Source: Myxocyprinus asiaticus
Taxonomy: Eukaryota; Chordata; Actinopteri; Cypriniformes; Catostomidae
Length of the DNA: 64,000 nucleotides
Direction of reading: 5' to 3'
Assembly: GCF_019703515.2 (NCBI RefSeq)
Contig: NC_059349.1
Span: 28,579,744 to 28,643,743 of the forward strand
Under the pieces are notes generated by a model. That model ran no database searches. It was not told the origin of the DNA and saw only the letters and a list, made by a program, of their open reading frames with translations. Both the position numbers and the translations under genes were made by a program. Positions 46,797 through 58,490 of this stretch are shown here, piece by piece (positions within the stretch are counted from its first letter, which is position 1; every line of letters starts with the position of its first letter).

Positions 46797-48164
46797 CATC
46801 AGGGCATTGAGAGGACGCTCAACCTGTTGAGGCAAAGATGCTTCTGGGTTGGTATGTCTGAGGATGTAGAGAGTTGGGTCAAGAGCTGCCAATGCTGTAT
46901 TCTGACCAAGATGCCACAGCCAAAGATCCAACCACCTATGAAGCCATTCCTAGCTTCAAGGCCCCTAGAGGTGGTAGCAGTAAAAGACCAGAGAGTTGAT
47001 ACTACTGCCAAGGTTCTACTGAAAAAGTGGTTCCTGAAGTATGGCGAGCCTGAGAGGTTACATTCCGATCAGGGAAGAAATTTTGAGAGTGAGATAATAG
47101 CTGAGCTGTGTAAGTTGTATGGAGTGAGAAAAACTTGCACGACTACTTACAGGCCACAAGGCAATGCCCAGTGCGAGCGGTTCAATAGAACTCTCCACGA
47201 CCTGCTACGCACCCTTTCTCCTGAAAAGAAAAGGCGGTGGCCAGAGCACCTCCCTGAATTGGTCTACGCATACAATGTTACACCTCATGCTATGACCGGG
47301 TACTCGCCATACTACTTACTGTTTGGTGTGGATCCAAGGCTTCCTGTAGATGCTCTTTTGGGACAGGAACAGACTGTAGATAGGAACCAACATTGGTTAG
47401 TAGTGCATCAGGGCAGACTCAGAGAAGCACACAAAAAGACAAGAGAGTATGCAGAACACAAGGCAGCTGAAAGACTCGCTCCGTTGAATGACAAGGTTTA
47501 TTGTCCTATCATTGATGTGGGTCAGACAGTGTATCTGCGTCATCGACCGGCTGGTCGAAACAAGATACAGGATGCTTGGGCTCCTACTGTGTACAGGGTA
47601 ATAGAGGTACAAGGTACTACATACACTGTTGAACCTTTGGAAGGTGGTCCTAGTAGGAGAGTTCACAGAGTTTACTTACATCCCTGTGAGAATCCTGTTT
47701 GTACAGCAGTGGGACCGGAGACTTCTGTTACATTTGAACCGTCTAAATCTCTGTCTGAGCAGGAAGAAGTTGAATCTTCTGATCCTGAATATGTGGTTTT
47801 GGAAGAGGTCACATATCCTCATGTGGAACTGCACAGGACAGTTGAGAGTGAACAAACAGTTGAAGCAACTTTAGCTGTTGAACCCGATTTGGTTTTGGAT
47901 AATGGGGAACAACCAGCTTTTGAATCAGATAGGGTAAACCAGGAGGCAGCTCCTAAGTTGGTAAAACAGGACATTAGGAGACCGATACCTGCACCAAGAA
48001 GAACGACCAGATCTAATGCTGGTATGCACTCTAACCCATTTAATGAGCCAAGATTGGTTTGTAATTCTGTATCGCTCAGTCCTGAGGTTTTCTCCCAGGT
48101 TCTGACAAGTCTGGGTAGTGTGCTCTTCAGAGAAGCGGTGAAACAAGTAAGAAGTATGTGTTGA
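46797..48164 (+). pseudogene. Gypsy-2 integrase with in-frame deletion of the first catalytic Asp
   Basis: 445 uninterrupted codons from 46827. The zinc domain Cys pair (SCQCC) is followed by RPLEVVAV joined directly to KDQRVDTTAKVLLKKWF. In relatives about 30 residues with the first catalytic Asp lie at this join (about 46983). The other two are intact: Asp in LHSDQGRNFE (47066-47068) and Glu in QGNAQCERFN (47174-47176), spaced D-x35-E as usual. The C-terminal module AWAPTVYRVIEVQGTTYTVE is GPY/F-like. A further 150-residue acidic tail contains a basic PIPAPRRTTRS motif. The product could fold in part, but could not join DNA ends. Confidence 0.9.
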
Positions 48165-48197
48165 ATCATTGGGGACAATGATTTCTAGCAGGGAGAA

Positions 48198-48942
48198 TGT
48201 AGCCAAGTTGTTTAAAAAGCCTTTTTTTTGTATTGCACTAAAATTTGGTGTGGCCCCTTTAAGAAATCCTCATTCTCTGTGGTGAGATATCCCACTGGCA
48301 AGCAGTGCGCATGTGTGAGAGAGGAGTAGTTCACGCTGTGAGAGAGATTTATGGTGAAGCTACTGTGAGATCTTCAGGTTAGAAAGTGGTAAATATAATC
48401 TTTTTGGCTAAATATAAATTTTGTATTGTAAAGATGCACTATTTATTAGTTCATGTGTTAGTCTAAAATAAGATGTTTGATGTGTAATTTGACTAGATGC
48501 ACGGAGTTCGCATGTGTAACCGCGTGGTGAAGCTAAAAGGTATGTGAAATTTAGGAATAATTCATATAAAGTGCATAAAGTAATGATTGTTCAATGTATC
48601 ATGCCTTTCTGTGTTAACGCTTTGGTTTACTAAAAGTGTTCAGTTAAAGTGCTTGAGTTGAGTTTTGTAACTGGTATCCTAATTTGATTTATTTTTATAC
48701 TTTATTTTGGATTGTATAGGGAATTAAGAGGTATTGTCATTTAGTTTATTTATTATTCTTTTTCTTTATTTTTGTAACAATTCAAGAACGATACACCAGT
48801 ATTTTGTTTAAGGTACTTCATTTTTTATTAGAGCTTCCATAGACCACTGATTTTCTTCAAAACAGCAGACAGAAAATAAACCCCAAGAAACAGAGAGTGA
48901 GTTTTGGTGTATGTTTATTCACATACGCCCGGCCACATATTT
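48198..48942 (+). repeat. 3' LTR of Gypsy-2
   Basis: Starts TGTAGCCAAGTTG. It is shorter than the 5' LTR through an internal deletion, and carries about 25 extra bases near 48280 (TGAGATATCCCACTGGCAAG) not in the 5' LTR. Confidence 0.85.
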
Positions 48943-48947
48943 ATACT

Positions 48948-50152
48948 ACTACTTCTACAAACCCATACCCATTTAAATGTAATTTCATTTGCACATTTCT
49001 GTATAAAAACTCGTGTACATACAGTATACTATTCAACTTAACCTGTAATTCTGTGTCTAGCTGTTGTATTTCTGTATGTACTGGAAGCTTTTGATAAGAG
49101 GTCAAATTCCTTGTGTGTGTGTGTGTTTTGGTGGTTTAAGATGAAATTGTTTAGGTTATACACTAGTAGTTATAAGGGGATTATGCTATAAAGATGGTTT
49201 ATGAGGACATCCCTAGTGTGCCCGTAATTTAAACGGCTTAAAAAACATACAAAACAATTTTTTTTAAATTTTTTTTTTTTATGTAAAAATGCCAAAAGGT
49301 TTCTGTGAGGGTTAGGTTTAGGGGTAGGGTTAGGGGATAGAATAGATAGTTTGTACAGTATAAATATCATGCAATACCATTTGATATACAACTATTTATG
49401 CACCATTCTGTAATTGCATGGTGCTTCAAAGTACTTCAAAGTATACAATAATACAATGGTATAGTAACAACATGGTGCTCCCAGGTAATGGTACATGTCC
49501 AAAAACATGGTAATGTCATGGTACTTTTTTTGTTTTTGTGTAGGCTAATAAGTGTTTTGATACTCTTTTGGTTGGAAAATGTATTTACCTGCAGAAGTCG
49601 TTCACAAGCTGCACACATATTGAACTTAATAAAAACTTTCTTCATCACTGGCAAACGATAGGATGTATTTGCAGGTTTGGTTTCCATTGATTGATTGTAG
49701 ATCCACTGCAACCAGCGTTATCTTTATTTGCCGTGTTATAAAATATTCCATGAGATTGTGACAAGTGAGACCAAATGATTCAGCAGCGTGAGCGCAAGCT
49801 TTCTGAGTCATTCAGATTGAATCATGAACCGATTCAGATAGATTTCCTATCACGTGTGACCAATTCATTGTAAAGAACTGACACAAATGAGCGATTCATT
49901 TATGATCGGACATCTTTAGTTTTGATTCAAAACTGGCATTAGTAAACACCGGGTACAAGGCATGATGTAGCGGTGGAGCTTTTGTCAAAGCTATGCCGCT
50001 ACCTTTTCAAAAATACAGTATAGCTTTCCCAGTTTGATGCTGTCACCCTAATTGAGATGCTCATTTTTTTGTTCCAGATAAATTTGATAGATTTCCATTT
50101 TATAGATTTACTATGTGTATGTTACTACATGTAATCTAACTAAATAAGAATT
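48948..50152. other. Gene-free stretch with repeat pieces
   Basis: (GT)n at 49113-49126. 49160-49400 belongs to the same family as 4290-4398 (TTAGGTTTAGGGGTAGGGTT, then GTTTGTACAGTATAAAT). 49430-49525 has ACATGGTAATGTCATGGTAC-type words. No gene. Confidence 0.5.
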
Positions 50153-50826
50153 ACAGTATTCGTAACACTTTATAATAACAGTAAATGAATAATCATGAAT
50201 TAATACCTGAATTAATAGCTACTTCCGAATGAGTTAAGGAATCAGGAACTAATGAAGAGATAACATTAACTACAACATGACTCCTATGAATTCATGCATT
50301 AATAATAGCCACCTTAATTACATGTTAGTACATGTTTGATAGTTAATGCATTAATTAACATTAGAGAATAAACTAAAACATAAGAAAGAATGAGAAGTAT
50401 TTCAACCTCGAATTAAACATGTATATTTAATGTTGTCATAATTTAAATATTTTATGCATTTAGCTGTCTGCAGTTTTGCCCCAAATGTCATTGAATGATG
50501 CAGTATAATTCTGCCATTTTTTAAATGGACATAATTATTATTTTTTTTAAATTTTTTTTGAAAAACTCAATTAATAATGGTCACCAATAATTTGATCTCA
50601 ACCCATTTTATGTTATTATCCATCCCTTTCATTTCATACTCAACCTACCACTCAGTTCACTCGTCATCCATACCATAGAAATAGGAAGGTTGTCTTTATG
50701 TTGCTGGATCAATATTTGTTTTTGTTATATATATTTCTCAATATTTTTCATGATTACTTTGTGATTCAAAATGATGATATTGATTGGATCATCATCACCA
50801 TCACCATCCATTAATTGGCTCTATCA

Positions 50827-50995
50827 CGTCACTCTCTCCTCTCCACCAATAGCTGGTGTGTGGTGAGCGTACAGGCGCACTATGGCTGCCGTGGCACACT
50901 GGTGGTGGTTGAGGAGAGTCCCCAGTTCACTGTGTAAAGCGCTTTGAGTGTAATGTCAGAAAAGCGCTATATAAATGTAACGTTCATTCATTCAT
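50827..50995 (+). repeat. 3' end of an L2-type LINE or its SINE
   Basis: GTGTGGTGAGCGTACAGGCG, GGTGGTGGTTGAGGAGAG and AAAGCGCTATATAAATGTAA with an ATTC-repeat tail are the known 3' end of a fish L2-type element. Confidence 0.75.
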
Positions 50996-51540
50996 CGTCA
51001 TCTTCAACTTCATTGTTAATAATATTTTTTTTATTTTTACATGGACATTTTTGCATGTAAACATTCAATAATTTGTGGTGTGAACTTCAATCCATAGTTC
51101 GCTACATTTCTGCCCAGAACTACAGTATGTGGAGGGTTTGTTTCTGATGCAGCACTTACAAGCGGCACGCTCTTGGTGTTGGTTGGTTGCTTGCCACTAT
51201 TTCCTATGGTAATGCTGACATTTTTAATCTAAAATTATTGGTTGTTTTGTTGGACTGAATTAAGGATTGAAGTAAGAGTATTCATAATATCCATTTTGAC
51301 GACGTTATGGGGAGTATTTGAATTAATTTTGTTATTTGAACATATTAAGTGCTAACATTAGCATTTTTTAGCATCAGGAGATATAGAGAGATAAAACACA
51401 CCTTATAAATAATTTAATAATGTCTTGAATGTCTTAACAGGTATATTGAGTTGGTATATGTTTTAAAAGAGATTTCATTCATTTAAAGCATCTTGGTGGA
51501 AGACTGACACTTGTATTTCAGTATTGTCCCCCCCCCCCCA

Positions 51541-51710
51541 ATCATGTCATGACTTTACTTGGTGGGGCACATCATTATTAACTCGTTATTAACTACCCAT
51601 GAACTATAATCAACAGATGACTTGTTAATGCAGCATCATGTCATGACTTGGTGGGGCACATCATTATAAACTTACTATCAACTACACATGTACTACACTA
51701 GTATTCATCC
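51541..51710. repeat. Tandem repeat of about 95 bp, two copies
   Basis: ATCATGTCATGACTTTACTTGG then GTGGGGCACATCATTATTAAC recurs after about 95 bases (ATCATGTCATGACTTGG, GTGGGGCACATCATTATAAAC). A C-run (51526-51538) lies just before it. Confidence 0.75.
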
Positions 51711-51922
51711 CAGTTAAATCACATATTGTTTAGCATTGTTTGGTTGGTTTGTCATGATGTAAAAGCTGAGAAGCTGGACATGGCCTGCATTTGGATGACA
51801 AGTGAACTTAGTTGTAGGACTCACAGTGGTAGTGTGAGTATGAAGGGAAAGGAATGGAAAATCACACAGAGTGTTGAAATCAATTATTATTAATTATTAA
51901 ATATAATTATTGGTGGCAATCA

Positions 51923-52820
51923 TTAAAGGAAAAGTTCACCCAAAACTGAAAATTCTCTTATCATTTACTCACCCTCATGCAGTTCCATATGTGTATGACT
52001 CTCTTTTCTTCTGCAGAACACAAACAAATATTTTTAGAAGGATCTTAGCTCTTTAGGTCCATTAAATGGTGAATGGTGACCAAAACTTTGAAACTCCAAA
52101 AAGCACATAAATGCAGCAGAAAAGTAAGCCATATGACTCCAGTGGTTTAATCCATGTCTTCTTAAGTTGTCCAATTGCTTTTAGGTGAGATCAGACCAAA
52201 ATATAACTCCCTTTTCACAATAAATTTCCTTGGCCATCATGATTTCAAACTCGATTACACTTTCTTGCACCATCTAGCACTCTGCGCATGCGTCAAGCAA
52301 TAGAAAGTGTAACCGAGCTTGAAATCATGATTGTGCCAAGAGACTGCAATGGCAAGATGTTACATTTTGGTTTATTCTCACCCAAAACCAATTGCATCAC
52401 TTCAGAAGACATGTTTTAAACCAGTGGTTCTCAACCCTGTTCTTGGAGGCCCCCCAACACCTCATTTTGGAATCTAATCAAACACACCTGATTCAACTCA
52501 TCAGCACGTTAGTGGAGACTCCAAGAATGGACTGGGTGTGTCAGAAAAGGGAGATATACAAAATTTGCAGTGTTGGGGGGCCTCCAGGAACAGGAACTAT
52601 ATTAAACCACTGGAGTCATACAGATTGCTTTTATGCTGTTTTATGTGCTTTTTGGAACATAAAAAATTTGGTCCCCATTCACTTGCAACATGCATTGTAA
52701 GGGCCTACAGAGCTGAGATATTCTTCTAAAAATCTTCATTTTTGTTCTGCAGACGAAATAAAGTCATACACATCTGGAATGGCATGAGGTTGAGTTAATG
52801 ATGGGAGAACTATTCCTTTA
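51923..52820. repeat. Palindromic TTAA-type MITE carrying a nested MITE
   Basis: TTAAAGGAAAAGTTCACCC at the left and GGGAGAACTATTCCTTTA at the right. Interrupted at 52414-52607 by a hAT-type MITE. Confidence 0.85.
52422..52599. mobile_element. hAT-type MITE with CAGTGGTTCTCAA end
   Basis: CAGTGGTTCTCAACCCTGTT, GGAGGCCCCCCAACACC and the inverse GTTGGGGGGCCTCCAGG. The flanks TTTTAAAC (52414-52421) and TATTAAAC (52600-52607) differ at one position, an 8-bp duplication. The right terminus is worn. A 102-codon frame across it is not a gene. Confidence 0.85.
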
Positions 52821-53326
52821 TGTTCAACATTTAATAAGGATGATCCAAGTAAATTATGCAGAATAATCCTGTGTCATCTAGTGATGTTTGTGGTGAAACT
52901 GAAGAGATCAAAAGTTATACTTTTTTTCAAATTATGTCCATATTAAATTATGCATATTTAATTCAAGGTTGAAGTACTTCACTTTATTTCTTATAAAGTC
53001 TGTTTGATTTCATTTATTAATGTTAATTAATGCATTAACTATCAAACATGTACTAACATGTAAATAAGGTGACCATTATTCATGCATGAATTCATATAAC
53101 TCATGTTGTAGTTAATGTTAGCTCTTCATTAGTTCCAGATTAGTCCATTCCGTAACTTATCATTAATTTATGCAGAAGTAACTTTTAATTCAGGTATTAA
53201 TTCATGATTATTTATGTACTATACTATAAAGTATTACCGAAGTATTGCTCCTCAATGTAGGTATTTCCTGTCAGCTTGTGTTACTTGAAGTTGCTTGTGT
53301 TGCTTCCCCAAAACTATTCAACAAAC

Positions 53327-53890
53327 TAGAGGTCTGTATGTGCCTTACCCCTCTTGGTGCAGAACAATCTGGAATAATATGAAACAATGCAACAGTCTCC
53401 TCTATGCAGCCTGAACTTGTTCATGTTGTTGAATCTTTGTGACAACTGTGCAAAAAACAATCTAGAAACAGCGCAAAGAATGAAACAGAGTGCAGGTGTC
53501 TCAACATGCGTTTGTTTGAAAAACATTATTTTTAAATTGACATGGTGTTTAAAATGTGCCGGTCCCTTGCGAGACGCTGAAGAAAACACGAGATGCGGTG
53601 GAAATCTCAAAGACATTTGTCCAGCATGTGTTTACGTAGGAAAACAATGGGAAAACAGAACAGGCGCACACAAAAGCATGTTCGGTGTGACCGGCCCCTA
53701 ACTCATCCGTTCACACATGTCTGTGAGTGAGAGCGCATGTGTGAAACAAGTTCGGTAAGCCTGTTTATTTTTTCATTCATACAAACTCGAACCCGACCCG
53801 AAGTCCTACTTGAAAAACTGACCTGAACCCAGCCCAAAACACGTCAGGTTTTCGGGTCCCGTCGGGCCCGGGTTGGGTTGCAGACCTCTA
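53327..53890. mobile_element. hAT-type MITE with TAGAGGTCTG ends
   Basis: TAGAGGTCTG at the left and CAGACCTCTA at the right are perfect inverted repeats. CAACAAAC at 53319-53326 and 53891-53898 is a perfect 8-bp duplication. The right part is GC-rich (CAGGTTTTCGGGTCCCGTCG) as in a family I know from fish. Frames of about 100 codons inside are not genes. Confidence 0.9.
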
Positions 53891-54037
53891 CAACAAACAC
53901 AGCGTAATGGCATTTAACCTTGAATTTCTTGCCGGGAAAAATCCTGCAATGTGCTTTTTTTTAAATCACATTTAAATTGCATGTATGATTCAAGAAGAAG
54001 AAAAAAAGCTTTATTGCTCATTACGTGCGCTGCATTG

Positions 54038-54239
54038 TTAAAGCAAACCTTCATCCAAAAATAAATGTTCTGTCATCATTGAATCACCCTCATGTTGTTC
54101 CAAAACCATGACTGACTTTCTTCAAATGATGACAGGCTATTATTCTGCCTAACATCTCCTTTTATGTTCCACAGAAGAACAACATGATGGTGTGTAAATG
54201 ATGACAAAATTAAAATTTTTGGATGAATTATACCTTTAA
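54038..54239. repeat. Palindromic TTAA-type MITE, short
   Basis: TTAAAGCAAACCTTCATCC at the left and TTGGATGAATTATACCTTTAA at the right, with CACCCTCATGTTGTTCCAAA in the arm. Confidence 0.75.
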
Positions 54240-55018
54240 ATGATGCTTAACAAGAAAATGCATCTAGAAAAGTAAACTCACATTATATGCAGAAATGCCA
54301 AAAACCGTGCAACTGTGAGATTAGTAATAACAGCATCGCAGAATGGAAAGCTGTTATAGTAGCCAGTAGGCCAATAGGACAAGTCTCCAACACCTCTCCA
54401 TGTCATTCTTAAGGGACATGTGTCCATCACAGCAGCTCACATCCTATAATTTTTCCTTACTAGGTCAAGTACATTAAGAACATTCTCTTTGACCCTGTAC
54501 ACTGCATGCATAAGCGAGTGCATATATGTTATGGTGAATGACTTTAAATCTGTCCCAAGTAGCTGTAGACACAACTCCTGGTGCAGTCAATCACGCAGGT
54601 GCAGCGTGAGGGAGTTATTGCAATTAATTAAGCTGGAAACAGATGAACCCTGTGTGTGTGTACAAATGCAAGTGTGTATGTAAGTGCAGACACAGAGGAG
54701 TGAGCTCTAATTAATTAAGTCAGGTTTTAGCAGAGGTGTAATCATATGGACCTCATAATGTATGTACTGCCCACATTTAGAGTCAATCATGATTTCCTAC
54801 TCTAAGACTAACTTGCGATGTCGAAACCATCCATTAAAAGAAACTCCATGTGTACAATTATCCTCTACAAAACTTGTGGAATGCCAGTGTGTTTGCATAG
54901 CATATACTGTAATATTTTTTTTTTTGTTGCCAAATACCCTAAAAATGGGCTTCATGTGGTAACATTTAAATAATAATAATATATTGTATTTAACATGACT
55001 GAATTAACCTGATCATAT
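54240..55018. other. Gene-free stretch
   Basis: Contains (GT)5 near 54651-54661 and AT-rich DNA. No gene or named repeat. Confidence 0.45.
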
Positions 55019-56072
55019 TAAATGGATAGTTCACCAAAAAATGAAAATTCTCTCATCATTTACTCACCCTCATGCCATCCCAGATGTGCATGACTTTTAT
55101 TCTTCTGCTGAACACAAACGAAGATTTTTAGAAGAATATTTCAGCTCTGTAGGTCCATACAATGCAAGTGTATGGTGACCAGAACTTTGAAGTTCCAAAT
55201 AGCACATAACAGTAATCCACACAACTCCACTGGTTAAATCTATGTCTTCAGATGATAGGTGTGGGTGAGAAACAGATCAATATTTAAGCAGAGATCTTCT
55301 ATACTGAGATAAAAACCTCCACATTTTTACCATAGGAGAGAGTGTAATGGTCAACTAGTGTGTTACAACAGTAAGCCACCGTTTGTGGATACCATACAAA
55401 CGAATGGGGGGAGCCGTAAACAGACCCCTATCTGTTGCAAAATTGTCCATGACTTTTCTTATGAAACAGCAAATTTATAGTAGTAAACTCCACACAGTTC
55501 ACTCCAAAAGGATTGTTTAGTGTAAAACATGTTGAAGATTAGCAGACAGGCAGTCAATTTATTAAGTGATTAACTGTTTCCTCACAAAAGTAGTTTATTC
55601 AGCACACTGAAGCATCTCCTCCATAGACACGGCCTCTGGTTTCCTAGCCAGTGGACTGCCCATAGAATGTCTATGGGACCACCTTTCTCCACTTTCACTT
55701 CTACATTCTTCTTTTGTTTTTGGTGATTTACATTCTTCATGCATATTGCTACCTACTGGTCAGGGAGGAGACTTTATAGTAAAAAAGGACTTAAATATTG
55801 ATTTGTTTCTCACCAACTCCTAACGTATCACTTCTGAAGACAGATTTAACCAATGGAGTCATGTGGATTACTTTTATGCTGCCTTTATGTCCTTTTGAAG
55901 TTTCAAAGTTCTGGCCACCATTAACTTGCATTGTATGGACCAACAAAGCTTAAATATTCTCCAAATATTCTTTGTTTGTGCTCAGCAGAAGAAAGTCATA
56001 CACATCTGGGATGGCATGAGGGTGAGTAAATTAGGAGAACATTTTAATTTTTGGGTGAACTATCCCTTTAAG
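55019..56072. repeat. Palindromic TTAA-type MITE, long form
   Basis: TTAAATGGATAGTTCACC at the left and GGGTGAACTATCCCTTTAA at the right. The core of about 500 bases between TCTTCAGATGATAGGTGTGG and CCTAACGTATCACTTCTGAAG is not shared with the shorter copies in this window. It includes a near-palindrome (TCCACATTTTTACCATAGG). Confidence 0.8.
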
Positions 56073-56101
56073 TTATATAAATCCAGGTAGAAATAGTTCC
56101 T

Positions 56102-56281
56102 GGAAGGGATAGTTCACCACAGTTTTGGGTCCTTTTAGCTTTAAAGTGAGTCTCTATCAACTGCCATTGTACTGAAATCAGTGAAAGGACAAGAAAGTTA
56201 TGCAGGTTTACAATGACATGAGAGTGAATATATACAATTTTAAATGACAGAGGATCATTTGTGAGTGATCTGTTCCTTTAA
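56102..56281. repeat. Palindromic TTAA-type MITE, short diverged copy
   Basis: GAAGGGATAGTTCACC at the left and GTGATCTGTTCCTTTAA at the right, with TACAATGACATGAGAGTGAA in the arm. Confidence 0.65.
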
Positions 56282-56523
56282 GGTAACAACTGCATGTATT
56301 CACTTTGTACTGTGTAATGCAGTGTTGAAAGACAGTTGAGACGCAAACAGCTCTCATTGTAATCATTTTATTAAATGTACTGTTGCCTGAATGGCAAGAA
56401 AAGGAAATGTATATAAAAAAGACTGTAGTCATTGTGTTTGGTTTATCCTTGTTGTTGTATTTGTTTGTGTAACATTTAAACAAATGAACATTTAAGGGGC
56501 TATGCCTCTCTCAGAGTAACAGA

Positions 56524-56830
56524 TGAAGTGTGCAATTTTTACTGTGCTAAAATACATTCTTGTATCCCAGCTTAATATGCAGAGACCATGGTGAGTAAGC
56601 CCCCTCCCCCCAAAAAAACAGTTGCGGCTCAGTGATGCAATCAAAACATTGCTCTGTTTGAGCATACCGACCAATCAGACACAGCAACATTAGCAAAACA
56701 AATGGCGTGAGTTTGGGGCGAGAATATCTGTTTGCCCAACCAGTGGCGGATAGGTTAGTGTTTGGGAAAACATTCATTATTTTTGCAATTCTATTTGATG
56801 ATGCTAGTAGCAAATAAATTACACACTTCA
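56524..56830. repeat. Short inverted-repeat element with TGAAGTGTG ends
   Basis: TGAAGTGTGCAATTTTTACT at the left and AAATTACACACTTCA at the right. The inner words CAATCAGACACAGCAACATT and GTGGCGGATAGGTTAGTG match a dispersed cyprinid repeat I recognise. A clear target duplication was not seen. Confidence 0.6.
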
Positions 56831-57643
56831 GCTTTGAACAACAGATGCGTTTTTAGTTGGTCATTATGTTGTTCTGTGAGGCATCTTACAACACCTGGTG
56901 TGAACATTACGGTGTGACAGAAGGGACTGAAAAATCATGTGGTGGAGGCATTCCTTATCACATGTAAAAGTTGTAAAAAGTCTTATTGGCGTGTGTGTGT
57001 TCCTCCTAAAAACTTCTCCACTCCACAGACTTGTCACATAACTTTGCCTCCTGACATTTGTCTCAGGTTGAGCTCATGTTAGATGAAGGTCCTCTGCTGG
57101 GTCGACTGCCTCTCGCTCAACTCTTCTCACCCACCACATCTCTGGGAGGGATTTAGACACAGTAGCCTATGCAGATTTCATGTTATTTATGAAACACAGT
57201 GTCCCATCAGGCTTCAAAGTCTTTTGTCAGCACTTCTTTCTCATTCTCTCTTTTGTCCCCACATCTCAAAGCAATGTTCCAGAACTGTTCAGTAGAAAGA
57301 GTCGTACCTGCAGCAGAAATGTTATTAAGAGCTACATTTAATGCAGCTAAATCATAGATTATGTAATAGGGTCCAAAAGTCTGAGTTTCTATTTTGAATT
57401 GTTCTAATTTAATAATCCAAGGAATTATAAATGACATTATCCACATAACAATAGGTATGAAAAGTTTCTTGAAATATTAACATGAATTTCAGAGTTTCTT
57501 AGTATATGGTATGCACCCTTTTTCTTTAATAAGGGCATGTACTCGAGCTGGCATATACTCCACAATTTTGTGCAAATCCTGAAGACTCATGCTATCCAGC
57601 CTGGTTTGTGAATGATGACAAAAGCATCATGTGTGCTTCAATA
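56831..57643. other. Gene-free stretch
   Basis: No gene. 57490-57643 (TCTTAGTATATGGTATGCACC, GAGCTGGCATATACTCCACA) resembles a dispersed repeat that Gypsy-3 entered; it resumes at 62613. Confidence 0.4.
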
Positions 57644-58031
57644 TGCAACAAGTCAGAGGCAGACACCGAGTGAAGATCCATGTGCAGAGTTTAATGCAAT
57701 TAAAGTAGTTAAACAGGCAGAGGTCAAAACCAGGTAAGCAATCCAAACAAAGATGGTAAACAAAGGGGTAATCCAAAGAACAGGCAATAAGCAACACAAC
57801 CAGGCAGTAAATAAAGAACGCTCAGAAATGCAAGACAACGGGTGAATTGGCAAGACTTCGCAATGAAGTGAAGTTAGAGCGGGGATTATATACACAGTGA
57901 GTTGATGAATGAATGGAAATCATGTGTGAAAGTCAATAGCGGGAAGAAGGGGGTTCTGAGAAATGTAGTCTGGTTATGGGTTAATACTCAGGGAAAGGAG
58001 ATCTTGTGTGAACCGATTGGGAAGATGTGAC
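57644..58031 (-). repeat. 3' LTR of Gypsy-3
   Basis: 388 bases, colinear with the other LTR. It carries AAGACTTCGC at 57852-57861, the complement of ten bases of the primer site. Confidence 0.9.
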
Positions 58032-58318
58032 CGTACACCCCCTTTGAGGACCCCCTTTAGAGCATCCGGGGGTTCTGCCCTGGGGCCTGGGTGGTCAGGA
58101 TGGGCTAGGTGAAATTCTGAGATGAGGGAGGGGTCCAGAATGTCTTCCGATGAGACCCAAGACTGTTCCTCAGGTCCATAGCCCTCAAAGTCTACCAGAT
58201 ATTGTAGGACTCTGTCCCAGCGTCGAGAGTCAAGGAGAGTGTTGACTTGGTGGGCGATCTCCCCGTAAAGGTCAAGAGGAGGAAGGTTGTCAGTGGGGGC
58301 ACTAGCAGACTCGGCCAC
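57974..58318 (-). pseudogene. Gypsy-3 chromodomain and polyprotein end
   Basis: 115 codons. Residues about 18-70 form a chromodomain ([20 protein letters not shown], then [20 protein letters not shown] and [15 protein letters not shown]), close in plan to that of Gypsy-1 (both share GYGPEE, SWV and DILD). In the family it binds methylated histone tails to guide insertion. The frame reads on through the purine tract into the 3' LTR and stops there at 57974. The GPY/F segment before it (about 58319-58490) is frameshifted from the integrase core. Confidence 0.85.
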
Positions 58319-58490
58319 AGGTTTGAGGAGAGACCCATGGAAAGTAGGGGAGATACAGTAGTGAGGAGGCAGTTGAAGTTTGTAACATACAGGATTAACT
58401 TGTTAGATGATCTTGAATGGGCCAATACACCTTGGGGAGAGTTTTTTTGCAGGGTAGTCGCAGGCGGAGGTCTCGGGTGGACAGCCACGC

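Larger units (their letters stand above)
42133..48942 (+). mobile_element. Gypsy-2: Ty3/gypsy element with long LTRs and a tRNA-type primer site
   Basis: LTRs 42133-43020 and 48198-48942 both start TGTAGCCAAG. ATACT (42128-42132 and 48943-48947) is the target duplication. After the 5' LTR comes TGGTACCAGGAGTGGGG, then gag, protease, reverse transcriptase, RNase H and integrase. A purine tract AGCAGGGAGAA precedes the 3' LTR. There is no chromodomain. Few lesions are present: two frameshifts in gag, two in-frame TGA codons, one frameshift and one in-frame integrase deletion. Confidence 0.9.
50161..53238. mobile_element. Second long-inverted-repeat DNA element
   Basis: The left arm starts CGTAACACTTTATAATAAC and the right arm ends TATAAAGTATTACC. 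The arms pair over about 290-310 bases (50161-50450 with 52930-53238; for example TACATGTTTGATAGTTAATG with its inverse CATTAACTATCAAACATGTA). Flanks ACAGTATT and GAAGTATT agree at six of eight positions. The ends resemble those of 13276-21755. The interior holds a LINE tail, a tandem repeat and a MITE that itself contains a second MITE. No transposase. Confidence 0.8.

Noticed and set aside
52392..52729. 102- and 63-codon plus-strand frames
   Set aside because: They run across the border of the nested hAT MITE and the surrounding MITE.
53387..53701. 104-codon frame with several Cys residues as a possible zinc protein
   Set aside because: It lies inside a short hAT-type MITE bounded by perfect inverted ends and an 8-bp duplication.
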